64,000 nucleotides of DNA. Source: Triplophysa rosa. Lineage: Eukaryota > Chordata > Actinopteri > Cypriniformes > Nemacheilidae. The stretch spans positions 12,320,963 through 12,384,962 of the forward strand of contig NC_079892.1 of NCBI RefSeq assembly GCF_024868665.1, given 5' to 3'. Below are positions 53,553 through 64,000 of this stretch, one piece after another (the stretch's first letter is position 1; each line of letters starts with the position of its first letter). Both the position numbers and the translations under genes were made by a program. The notes under the pieces were generated by a model, which saw only the letters and a program-made list of their open reading frames with translations, did no database searches and was not told where the DNA came from.

Positions 53553-53934
53553 TTATTACACGGCTACTTGCCACATGAGAAAAAAACTGGACATAACATG
53601 TCAATTTGAAATATTTTATTAGCTAATTTTTACCGAATGCAGACCTTCCGCGAGGAAAAGCCATTTAGTTTCGGTTTTAAAGTAAGAAACGATGTTCAAA
53701 CGTCACGAACAGGCAAATTGGTTCAATCATTTGTAAATATAATGTCACATATGTTATTAAAAGACATATTTATAATTCATTTTTGTGTAATATTAAACTG
53801 CCCCTCTCAAAATGATTGGCAGCATCCGGGTTACAGGGTGTTATTAGTTTTGAGCGGTTGTTATTTGAAAAGAACAACACTTGGAATGTCGCGACTGGTC
53901 AGAATCAAGCATTCAAATGAGCCGTGTAATAAAT
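53553..53934. mobile_element. Inverted-repeat element, TTATTACACGGCT ends
   Basis: Perfect 13-bp inverted ends, TTATTACACGGCT and AGCCGTGTAATAA, enclose 382 bp. The TTA/TAA borders would fit a PIF/Harbinger-type target, but the family is uncertain. Confidence 0.55.
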
Positions 53935-54240
53935 GAATTTAGTGATCGGATAAGCCTAAAATATATTTGACAAGCTTAAAATAATATTAGTTTTCATGTA
54001 CATTGTTTCGCTTCCGAAGACATTTACTAAACCTTTTGAGTCATTTGAATTCTTTAAATGATGGATGTATGTGTTTTTTGAAGCTTTGCCATTTTAGTAC
54101 CACGTTAAAAGATACAACGTCATTTTAAAATAAAATTATTTGTTTGTGTTTAACTGAAGGAAGTCATATAAATCTAGGAAGACATGAGGGTGAATAAATT
54201 TGAGTGATTTTTCATTTTTGTGAACTATTGCTTTAAATTC

Positions 54241-56383
54241 GCATTTAATAATAGACTCCGATTGCTCATAATATGCTAAATGAGTGACAATAATGAGTTT
54301 GTATTGTTTTTGCATGTGTGTTTGGCATTAACTTATTTTTTGGTCTTTTGACCACATTATGATGCTCATTGTAGCCCTTAGTATGGCTGCACAATAAACC
54401 AAAATACATTGAAATTGCTATTTATTATATTATATTTATTTATCATTATTATTATTATTATTACTCTCTGTTTCCACGAAGAGTCTTTTTTCTTGACATC
54501 ATTGCTTGGTTGGTTGTTGTGCTTTAAATAGAAATTAGGTCCTATATGTTCACACATTTGAGATATTTTCTACCTGTGTCGTTTCTATGGTTACTACGCT
54601 GTGCTAACCTGTATGTTTGTGATGCTCTCACAAGCCTAAGAGGAAAGACCCGTCTATTTTACAGTGCAAAGCATATCACCATTGCTGCAACTGAACTACC
54701 CAAAGGAATTGATCCCGTATGGCTTTGTTTTATTGTTTCATTACAGAAATTGTGTCGTATGACTATTTGTGGATTAAGATGGTAATCCACCTGGCACTGA
54801 TGCATTAATCGGCACTGGAACATCCCCACATTAAAGGGTTGTTGATGAAAAATCTGTGTTTTTCAATGGCCAATGGCATTCTGTCAGCTTTTTCAAACAT
54901 GGCTCAACCAATCAGCTTTTAGAATCTGTTCTTTCATTTTATATCATCTAATGCTCACAGGAAGTATTTTATTTATTGGGTCCGAGCCGTGTTTTACGTA
55001 ATCATTTGAAAGCGCTCTTTGATAGTCCAGGCCTATATTGCCAGAACCTGGATCTGGATCTCTTTAAAACGGATGATAGTGAGAGCTTCTGCCTCTCCAG
55101 ACTCAGTCTGGCACAGCCGATAGGCCACTGAGAGTTAAACGGCATATTTCCATTCGGCCTTTGATGTTCAAGTCTCTGTGATTACTCAATATTTCTGGAA
55201 GAGAGAATATTTACATTTGGCAGACGCTTTTATCCAAAGCAAGTTAAAGTGTATACAAAGTAGCTATACATTTTTATCTGTACATGCGTTCACAGAGGAA
55301 ACCACAACGTACGCGTTTGCTTTGCATTGCTAGTTGAGTTACAGGAACGTAATTTAAACCCTTAGTTAAAACTTAGAAAGTTTAGAATAGTTATTACATA
55401 TACAAGAGACCGGGGCTAGTTGTCACAATGACAAGTTGTGAGAATGGTTATGTCTTAATAACTTTAACTAAGTCTTTAAGTCTTACAGTCTATATTGGTG
55501 TTCAAAACTTTTAAAATACATTTTCTTTGTGACTAATTTTTCTATAAGTGAACAAAATAAAATATTGATTAAAAGTCAACGTGTGTTCAGTAATGCTAGT
55601 ACCATTGTATACGTTTGATAACTTTAAGTACGTTTTTATACAAAAATTGTCATTCAAAAATAAACCTACAGTGATGTGAAAAATGTTCAGTAAAAAAATG
55701 ACAACTTCCCCCGGTCTCCTGTATAGGACCTGAAAGTGAAGACTTCAAAAGAGATTGCGTAAGTAAAAGAGACGATGAGGATGAAACAAAAGGATGTTTG
55801 AGAGTTGGCGATGAGAGGATTAAACCCTGCTTCTGTCTGTAATGGACTTTACTGTGGTCATGCAACAGCAGATGGCTTGCTTGAGCTCTCTGGAGGTTAT
55901 GTAACCAGCCAAAACCCCTTCTCATCCTACTAAAAAAACACTCCCTTAATTTCTCTCTCTCTCGGCTTCGTGATCTGTGTGTCACCTCACACCGGCCAGG
56001 TGCCACCTGCTACGTAAAGCATAAACAGATTTACTCTTTCTTTGTGAATGTCTCATACAGTTGTTATTATCGTACAACAAAAATGCAATACTTGAAGCCC
56101 CTCCCCTAATCCCAGATACTATTACAAGATTGAAGTCGTAATATTTAGAAAATAAATTTGTTGTACTATTTGTGATTTGTGTAAGATTTATAGTATTTTG
56201 ATTCGAATATGTTTGGAGTGGTGTGAACAAGGGATGCAACAATACGTACGTTCGGTTCTGATGGCTTGGCACGTTAAAGTGTTTTTTTATTTTTATTCTA
56301 TGCTTATGTGACAGGAACGGTAAGAAGAAGAAACCATATTTTATTGCAGTTCTCTTAATTTTACTTGACTTATTTTATTCTCT
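54241..56383. other. brsk2 intron DNA with a partial SINE
   Basis: A SINE-like tail with a degenerate tRNA-like end lies at 55209-55346 (CATTTGGCAGACGCTTTTAT). 54950-55200 and 55640-56010 lack recognised repeats. A 118-codon minus-strand frame at 55650-56006 has no homology or splice support. Confidence 0.35.
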
Positions 56384-56387
56384 TTAA

Positions 56388-56770
56388 AGTCGCAGTGAAA
56401 TTTAAAATGACAATTCTTATTTTTTTCATGAAATATTGCAGCGTCTATAGTAAATAGCTTATCAATGTGGGGGATTTTCTTTTTAAAATGAATGTACCCT
56501 CATAATCTTCAGTTAAAATTTGAAATTGCATTTCCGCCCTGAAATGACTATCCATGTCAAATGACGTAAATAACTCCTCCCCTTCCACTGTCAGTCTGCT
56601 GCCAGTTTCATTTCCAAATCAATGCCATGGCTGTTTTTACACGTCCAATCAATTTGCAGTGAAAAACGCAAGCCACGCCCACTAATTTTCTCCTTTGAAA
56701 TTCCTTTTCACACGGAAATGTGTCAGAATATGGAAGTAAAAACGATCGTAACTTCCGGTTCACGTGGACT
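56388..56770. mobile_element. TTAA-flanked MITE, family F copy 2
   Basis: TTAA at 56384-56387 and 56771-56774 bound 383 bp. It aligns end to end with 24553-24956, sharing CTCATAATCTTCAGTTAAAA and CTGTCAGTCTGCTGCCAGTT. Confidence 0.75.
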
Positions 56771-56774
56771 TTAA

Positions 56775-57841
56775 AAAAAATCAACTTGTACAATTCCTGG
56801 TATATTTAATCATATAAATTAAAGATATATTATATATAATAAAGTTCTTTGTTTACCGTTTATCAACATGCCAGTAAAATAAGCTTATTGAAGAGGTATT
56901 TAAAATCATTGTATTTAAAATAACGTAATGCAAACTTGCGATTGCTATAATGGTAATAAACAGACAGACCTGCGGTGCGCATTTATCACTGCAAACACTG
57001 CCGCTCAATGGGCAAGGTCAAAGATAATAGATATAGACAAGATGCGCCACTGCCATTACAATAAATGGGGAGAAATGCAACGCTCAATGTGGCCACTTAA
57101 ACAAATGTTATTTTAGCGCAATTTACACTTAGCAAACCAAAGTTAGGGTACAGTTCATGTCAGGTGTAATTACTGATCGGAAGTATGCTATTTAATTCTG
57201 CAATTCAGCAATTTTAGAGATATCTTGTATTGCTGTGACGTTGTACTGCTATGACGTAAACAGCTGCCCAAAAGGCCGCCGATATTATTTAAAAAAAAGT
57301 TTTTTATGTGTTGCCTCAGTACATCATATAATTTCTGGATTGAATAACGTATCAATCTATATCAATATATTGTTACACCATTTCCATGTGGCACCTGCAG
57401 GCACTCGTGTGACACTTACAAGATTTTAATAAATCTGAGATGAATTGAAAGCCTGTTTCTCATGAACACGCACACATCATCCCATAGTCTCACATACATA
57501 ACCTATGGGCATTTTACGTTCAGAAGGGATTGCATCATAATTGGATCCCCCCACAGCGCTGTGTCTGCAGTGACTCTAATAGGGGTTTGGGGGACCGTGT
57601 GCTAAAGTCAAACTGATATGTTAATGCTTTTCTCTCTATTATTTCTCAGCCGTTCCTCTGCCTCTCTCCCGTTCCCTATGCAAGCTTTCATGGAGGAGCA
57701 TAAGATACCCTTTTACCCCCATCCACTGATACGTGGACTGTCCCATCCTTATTAAGTTGCATGTGAGGAAATGGGACATAATCGGAGCCATGGGGGTGGA
57801 TTGACTTACTTGACAGTATTTGGAAGCGTATAACCCAGAGT
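56775..57841. other. brsk2 intron DNA without recognised features
   Basis: AT-rich in the first half. No exon, RNA gene or transposon end recognised. Confidence 0.4.
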
Positions 57842-57845
57842 TTAA

Positions 57846-58382
57846 AGGGGTCATATGGCGCGAATACATGTTTTTCTGTGTCTTTGGTGTGTTATAAGTT
57901 GCCCATGCATGTATTAGACACGTAAAATTGCAAAAATTAAAGTGTGGGAACAAAAGATGCATTCTATCTAAAAGCGAATGCTCACCCAGACCTGCCTGAA
58001 ACGCCTCGTGTAACCACACCCCCACAAATCTACATCAGTTTGTGGTATGATTTGACTAAGACCGCCCAAATGTATACGCAAGTAAGGTGGGCGTACCTGT
58101 CAGTACAATTGAAGAGGAACCTGATGTTCCAAATATGGTAAGAGGTGTTACATTTCCCTCACACGCTTGCAGTATTCGACCAATCACTACGCACTGGTTA
58201 ACTGGCCAATCATAGCACACCTCGCTTTTCAGAGCGATGAGCTTCGTAAAAAATCTGCGCGTTTCAGAGAGGCGGGGCAAAGAGGAGATACAAACATGCA
58301 CAGTATGTGGAAAATACTGCGTTTTTTAACCTTAAATCATGTATACACATTGCATTCGTTTTAGCCCTGTCATATCACCCGT
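57846..58382. mobile_element. Kolobok-like element, family E short (internally deleted) copy
   Basis: TTAA at 57842-57845 and 58383-58386 bound 537 bp. The first 240 bp and last 260 bp match 42120-43438 closely. About 770 bp, including the THAP exon, are missing. The right terminus is eroded. Confidence 0.8.
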
Positions 58383-58653
58383 TTAAAACATTTGCCAGTT
58401 GAAGTTAATTCAAGTGTACTGTATTGAGAAAGTAAACTGGGTCAATTTTGATTTCACGTGTACTGTAATATCGCAGCCTGGTGCTGATCTCTGCTGAAGT
58501 AGGGCACATGGCTTTTATTTAAAAAGAAATCAAAACTTAAACCATAGTCTAAAACAACAGCGAGGACACTGCAAAAGCAATGTATATTCTTGGTTCAGAA
58601 TAGGCAAGCTATGTTTATTCTTTTCTCCCCAAAGCGACTAACTGTTTGTACGT

Positions 58654-59109
58654 TAGACATGTGCCCGGTTAGCCGCGGTTACCACCAAATCCTGCTGAAA
58701 CCGAGCTGGCTGCGATAATGCAAGGTATCGTTTATTTTATTGATGCGTAGCTTGTCCGTGAAGCACGTCTCTGGGATCAGTAGAAATGCTGCTCGATCTA
58801 AAAGCAGTGCGAGTTTGATTCGCTTATAACGTGCATTTGAAAAAGCAACACCCGTCAAACATGATCATTATAAATATACTTTATTATCATGAAAATACCT
58901 GAGGAGGCTTGAGGATCGGTGATAAAAACATGTCCTTAGGCATTTCCTACTACTACGTGTGTTATGGTCTTCTTCTGCAGTGCGTATTTGGAGTTTCTGC
59001 ACGAGAGCGCCCTCTGGCTTTCGGATGCAGCAGCAGTTTACCGTACTTCACTCACAAGTTGTGCGTAAATCACGTGATATTTATTTTCGGTTAACCGGGC
59101 ATATGTCTA
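58654..59109. mobile_element. hAT element with exact 8-bp target duplication
   Basis: Ends TAGACATGTGCCCGGTTA and TAACCGGGCATATGTCTA are inverted with one mismatch. TTGTACGT flanks both sides (58646-58653 and 59110-59117). 456 bp, non-coding. Confidence 0.82.
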
Positions 59110-60376
59110 TTGTACGTCATAAATGATGAACGAAAATGAGAATGAACGAAAATGTCTCGCTGTTGTGTGCGTGGGTATATTAGCATTAACATCGCAACCT
59201 TGAGATCATTTCTAAGTGGGACGCTTGTCTTTCACACGAGATGACAAGAAAGAGAAATGAGAACGAAAAGAACACAGGACGCCTACGTACGGTGCTACAC
59301 TTGCGTAACGCTTTGATCAGAACTGTCGGGCTTTGATCCGTCATGTTCGTCAGTTGTCGTCTGACGGTTGTTTGTTTAGCACATGGGTCGTATTCGCCGT
59401 TCTCCTAACATTGTGATTCAGGTCAAAGTCAACAAGTATACAAATAAACAACGTTAATACTATAACGATGTTAGCTCTGATTCATTGGAGGCCCAGAGGG
59501 AGACGTCGCAGACATCACTTACTCTGGTGGGCGAATCAATATGTTTGTAAGCGAAAAGTGCTGAGACATAGTTTCAGGTCTGTCGTGCTCCACCGCCCCA
59601 GGCGCTTATGTGGTTACCCGGCGATAACGAAGGGAGATGCGGAGGAGGAGGCAGATCTCGGTGGATGCTTGGTCCATGTAAGGGGGCGGGGAGAAGCAGG
59701 GGCTTTATGATCAGAGAGTTAAGGACAGCAGAGAGAGAGAAAGAGAGAGACAGACTGATGTGTATTATAATTAGTGTGGTGATGGTCCCTCTCTCGGTGT
59801 GGTTAACACGGAGGAGGGTGTAAACGGGCTCCCAGGGGACCAATGGAGAACAGGCTAACTGGCAGGTGGTTACTGAGGGAGGTCACAAATGGTCACACTT
59901 TTTTCTCCGGGTGGCTGGATATAAAAAAAAGAGGGTGTGTGTATGAGCTGTTGTGTATTTTGCATTTTAACGTCTTAAGAATTGATGCATCAGGTGCTGT
60001 TTGTCCTCCTCATTGGCCCAGTTGATGACTCTTGAACGCATCCATCTCCTTAAACATCTAATTTTATGTTTTGCTAGTTATGGGCTGGAATGCATGGATT
60101 CTGCAGAACTCCATAAAAAGTTTTCGCATTCATAAAATGACTACAAAATGCTTTCAAGTATTTGATTGTTTTTAGCTGGCATTGGGAGCCAAGTGCTCTC
60201 AGGTCCACATTTACAACACATTTATTGTCACATAATGAAGTGCAACAGGGTCAGTGTTTCTTGTATGGCATTTGCCGCCTTCTTTCACTGGCTTTGTTCA
60301 CAACGCTGACAGCTAGAGCCGGGAGACATGTTGAATATTTATATATACGCTCATTATGCTTATTTGAGGAAAAAGA
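59110..60376. other. GC-richer intron segment, possible regulatory DNA
   Basis: From about 59460 to 59900 the sequence is unusually GC- and purine-rich, with an Sp1-type GGGGGCGGGGAG at about 59681-59692 and an (AG)n tract at about 59731-59750. It could be an enhancer or alternative promoter. No coding exon was recognised. Confidence 0.35.
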
Positions 60377-60682
60377 GTAACACTTTACAATAAGGTTTCA
60401 TTCATAAACATTTGTTGCATTCTCCAACATGATTTTTATGGATTTTATGAGTCTTTGTTAATGTTAGTACCAGTCCAATTGTTCATTGTTTATGTACATG
60501 GTACATCGAGTTTATTGTGCATTAGTTAATTAACACCTTTGATTTTGAAAATGTAATCGTGAATGTTGAAATAAACATGAATGAAGATTATTAAATGCTG
60601 TAGACTTATCGTTAATTGTTAGTTCAGGTTAACAGATGTAGAAAATGATGTTAACAATGGGAACCTTTTTGTGAAGTGTCAC
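60377..60682. mobile_element. MITE with GTAACACTTTACAATAAGG ends
   Basis: Left GTAACACTTTACAATAAGGT and right AACCTTTTTGTGAAGTGTCA are inverted with a few mismatches. This is a terminal sequence common in fish MITEs. Confidence 0.7.
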
Positions 60683-60689
60683 CAAAATT

Positions 60690-61428
60690 AAATTGTTTTT
60701 GTTTTTAGTGTGTTTTCACTTAAAAATAAAAACATATTTGGTTTACTCACTCTTATGTTATTACATCGTTATAAATAAGAAAGAGAAAGAAACTCTTTGT
60801 CTTCTGAGGGTAATAAGGGTTTATAATGTGGTCTCAAAGATGCACACACACAAATATAGACAGACAGACGAGTCACATGACTCTGCAATGATGTAGAATA
60901 AAAGGATGAATGGTGTGATATGATGAGCCGAAACTTAATAAAATATAAGAAACTTAGCTAATCAGATAAAGTGTAAAACTGTATCGAGAGGAAAAGTGTA
61001 ATGCAAATTATTCTCAATACTTTTTTGCCAAATTTTTTATATTATACATTGAAAAGAAATTTGTAATGCACAATTAAATGTTTACGGCATGATAATACAT
61101 TCATGCGTTTGACAGATGCTTTCATCCAAAGCGGCTTATGTACAGTAGTATGAATGCACTGTAAGTACAGTGCATTCAACACAATGCAAGAACACTACTA
61201 AGCTGATGAACTGAATTCAATGTGTTAATTTAAAAAAAGTGCATATACGGCAAACATAATTCTCTATAAAATGTCATAAATCAATACATCGGTCTATTAA
61301 TCTGTTTGCCAGTCTGTCTCTGCTTGTCTCTCTTCCTCTCAGTTTCTGGGTGATGTGGTTTAGTTAGAATGAGCCCTATGAAGTCTGACAGTATGTTTGC
61401 TTTAGACGCTGAGGGTTCAGTAGTGCTG
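60690..61428. other. brsk2 intron DNA with a SINE tail
   Basis: A SINE-tail fragment (CATTCATGCGTTTGACAGAT) lies at about 61099-61160. Otherwise AT-rich, with no other feature. Confidence 0.4.
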
Positions 61429-61429
61429 C

Positions 61430-62335
61430 TATAGAATGTGAAAACTTTGACAAACAATGCCAAAATTGTGAAGAAATACAAATTTTGCAAAAAACAATGC
61501 CAAAGTGTGGAAAAAAATACAAAGATTGTGAAGAGATATGCCAAAGTTGTGAAAAAATAATGTAAAATAAAATATCAAAACCATGAAACAATAATGCAAA
61601 AAATTTAAAAACATTGCTGAAGTTGTGGAAAATAATGTTAAAAAAATTGTAGAAAAAGTTGTAAAAAAAAAGATGCAAATGAATGTGAAAAGCAATGCTG
61701 AAGTTGTAAATAATAATGGAAAAATTGTGAAAAACATTGCAAAAAATTGTGGGGGAAAATGCCAAAATTGTGGGAAATAATGCCAAAATTGTGAAGAAAT
61801 GCAAATTTAGCAAAAAACAATGCCAAAGTTGTGAAAAAATAATGTAACATTTCTGGAAAACAATATCAAAATTATGAAACAATAATGCAAATAGATTTTT
61901 TTTTTTTTTAGATTTAGATTCAATTTATTGTCATTGCACATGTACAAGGCAACGAAATGTGACCTCTGCATTTAACCCATCCAGAGAGTAGTGACCACAC
62001 GTACCCCCGGAGCAGTGGGCAGCTATCACTGCAGCGCCCGGGGAGCAAGTAGGGGTAAGGTGCCTTGCTCAAGGGCACCTCAGTTGTTACCCGCCGGCCC
62101 TGGGAATCGAACCGGCAACCTTCTGGTCATGAGTCCGACTCTCTAACCATTAGGCCACAACTGCCCATACATGTGAAATACAATGCTGTAGTTGTAAATA
62201 ATAATGTAAAAATTGTGAAAACAATGCAAAAATTGTGAAAAACAACGCAAAAAATTGTGGGGAAAAAATGCAAAAATCGTGGGAAAATAATGCAAAAATT
62301 GCGAAAACAATGTAAAAATTGTGAAACAAAAAAAT
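61430..62335. repeat. Degenerate minisatellite of AATGCAAAAATTGTGAAAA units
   Basis: Units of roughly 17-24 bp with the consensus feel of AATGCCAAAATTGTGAAAA are repeated dozens of times in varying order. The array is interrupted by a SINE at 61889-62166 and resumes at once with the same unit. Stop-free minus-strand frames (up to 168 codons of Phe/His/Asn/Ile-rich text) are a by-product of the repeat. Confidence 0.85.
61889..62166 (-). mobile_element. tRNA-derived SINE inserted in the minisatellite
   Basis: Minus-strand head with A-box-like TGGCCTAATGGTTAGAGAG and a B box containing GGTTCGATTCC. A central CCTTGAGCAAGGCACC-type core follows, with a poly(A)-like tail (a T run at 61897-61909 on the plus strand). 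The head and core look full length. Confidence 0.82.
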
Positions 62336-62339
62336 AAAC

Positions 62340-64000
62340 AAAAATTCTAATTTTGTATTGCTACTTTCCAGTAGAGAAAAGATCCACGTGAGACTAATTT
62401 TTCTCAGTTGGTGGGAGTTTTTTTTGTAAAACAACAAAGGATATTTCCAATTTATAAATATTCTGTAGCTGTTATAGCTGGTTAATGTAGCGTAACATTC
62501 TTTATTAAATTGAATTTGTGATCAGATCATTCATATATCATCGTCTTCTCCGAGACTACTGCTGTGGAGATATCGTGCTCATTTGGACTGTGTTTGCAAT
62601 CTCAAACGTGTTCTCCTGCTGTCAATACAGACTTGGGGGGCTTCTGGATTCCTTTGAGAAAAAAGAGAAATCTTCTTCCTCTTGTGTTCGTTGTGAGAAA
62701 AAAGCCAGGGGCTTCTTAAATGAAACACGCATCCTTGGGGTCCCGTCTTTCAAAGCTCAAGCTGTACGCTTACGAAATCTCATGAAATTTTACACACGGA
62801 CGCCAGCACACAACTTAATATTCTAGATGTTTAGTAGACTTATGATTAGAAATTAATAAGTGATAAGTTTCCATTAGCAAAGATTTTTTCGTGCCAGTCC
62901 AGGTTTGAGCCTAAAGAAATGTAACGGGATTTTAATTATTATATAACCTACGCTTTGAGTAGTCAGGTGTACAGGATGCAATAAAACTATTGTTTTGGTG
63001 TTTTCACAAAGCTTTTTTTCTTGCTTAAATGTCAACCCACCCATACAGTGATGGAAAAAAGTACCACTTGTTGGACTTAAATGTCAACCTGCATTGCAGA
63101 AAAAACAACAAAAACTGAGAATCATAAGAAAACAAAGTAGTACAATGATGTTCTGAGAGGCGACTCCTGTGCTTGCCTAAATCCTATTGGCTGAACACCG
63201 GCTTGATTTCAATCTGACCCGCCCTTTTCCACACCCTTGAACCACATCTTGCATGTTTCATGATCTGTCAAGTGCTCTATCAGAGCTCTAGTGTGTAGTG
63301 GCCCTTAGATGTGACAGTTCATTGGGACCTAGTACAACCATTCACAACAAATGAACTTTGGCGTCTGGCCTGACCAAGCTCTGTTGATCACGGATGGCTG
63401 TCTCTTTAGCCTGAAGAAAACATCTTTGCAGTTCATGGGCCGTACCCATCTACGATCTGTCCTGCGCCCCTCATGACAGCAGCCCACATCTATAACCATT
63501 AGTCTACAGCGCCCGGCAGGCGGACCACACAACATTTCTTTGAATTCATTATACAAACTCATGGTCTTACTGGTCTAAAAATGATTTTTTTTGTACGACA
63601 AGCAAAAAAAAAAAACCCCAACAACAACAGTGTAATTGTTAAAGACAATTTGTCCTTGATCATTGGTTGGAAATGGAAAAGGAAAGACACCTGGTTCTTG
63701 AGGCGAGGATTTAAAAATGAAGAAGAAAGTGGAAACAAAGTTAATGAATTAGAAGCAATGCTGGAGAAATCCCAAGTATGACATCATCACACATTGAAAC
63801 TCATAATGGCGTCATAAATTGTAATGACATCATCACCCATTATGACATCATTATTGGAACATTTCTCACCCGAGGAATTCCACCTCTGTTGATAAAAACC
63901 TCATTATCATGAATCTTTAACCTATTACTAACTACAACTAATTGTATTCTATAAAATTTTAGTGGCTATAGTAAAAACGCGTGTTATCATGTGTAATATA
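62340..64000. other. brsk2 intron DNA at window end
   Basis: 62500-62830 and 63180-63560 are of balanced composition without recognised repeats. At 63778-63852 TGACATCA-type motifs recur. No kinase exon recognised. Confidence 0.4.

Larger units (their letters stand above)
53049..54232. mobile_element. Family G MITE copy 5, split by about 1 kb of inserted DNA
   Basis: The left half (53049-53135, GGAATGGTTCACCCAAAAAT) and the right half (54160-54232, ending GTGAACTATTGCT before a TTAA at 54233-54236) are the two ends of one family G element. DNA between them includes the units at 53458-53550 and 53553-53934. Confidence 0.6.
34637..64000 (+). other. brsk2: Presumed brsk2 intron 1 (to window end)
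   Basis: Bounded on the left by the exon 1 donor. Reading all frames, I found no segment resembling the next part of the kinase domain (LVKLGVHC and onward). The 29 kb is filled with transposon copies, annotated separately. A long first intron is expected for this gene, but an unrecognised small exon cannot be excluded. Confidence 0.6.

Noticed and set aside
55650..56006. 118-codon minus-strand frame in the brsk2 intron
   Set aside because: No homology recognised, low-complexity Ser runs, no splice partners.
57639..58025. 128-codon minus-strand frame resembling one at 42078-42299
   Set aside because: Shared sequence is the terminal region of the Kolobok-like element, and the frame runs out of the element into unrelated DNA.
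61376..61882. 168-codon minus-strand open frame rich in Phe, His, Asn
   Set aside because: It lies wholly in the degenerate minisatellite; overlapping frames are equally open and there is no start, splice or domain support.
34650..64000. A second brsk2 exon in the window
   Set aside because: No segment resembling LVKLGVHC or IVNREKL was found. Small exons could be missed by eye, so a protein-to-genome alignment would be decisive.

Overview
This window looks like nuclear DNA from a ray-finned fish, most likely a cyprinid. Three things point that way: vertebrate multi-exon genes with GT-AG introns, teleost-type SINEs, and a dense load of short inverted-repeat DNA transposons of the kinds common in carp and zebrafish relatives. 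It is not bacterial, so operons, ribosome binding sites and CRISPR do not apply. Only three protein-coding genes can be supported; all were recognised by exon-by-exon translation.

Layout. (1) 85-6833, + strand: exons 2-10 of tsg101 (ESCRT-I), with exon 1 lying off the left edge. The 3' UTR runs to about 7.9-8.2 kb. (2) 9228-13635, - strand: the complete coding sequence of ldha (lactate dehydrogenase A, 333 residues, seven coding exons), with a non-coding first exon and TATA promoter at about 16.04-16.26 kb. tsg101 and ldha are convergent and nearly abut. (3) 16.3-34.2 kb: intergenic DNA made largely of nested transposon remnants. (4) 34543-34636, + strand: the first coding exon of a BR serine/threonine kinase, most likely brsk2, with a GC-rich promoter. 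The remaining 29 kb looks like its long first intron; I found no second exon before the window ends.

The gene order tsg101-ldha-brsk2 fits the human 11p15 neighbourhood. The proteins do not form a pathway: one sorts ubiquitinated cargo, one is a glycolytic enzyme, one is a neuronal polarity kinase.

Mobile DNA is the most informative part. TTAA-flanked (Kolobok-like) elements, hAT elements with exact or near-exact 8-bp target duplications, a deleted DIRS-like retrotransposon, tRNA-derived SINEs and a minisatellite can be placed precisely, often nested two deep. One Kolobok-like copy keeps a THAP zinc-finger exon broken by one stop, and a shorter sister copy has lost that segment. I saw no convincing new biological system. 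The best leads are the paired hypoxia-type motifs at the ldha promoter, CTCF-like motifs (one inside a MITE), a very young foldback MITE, and the nested transposons.
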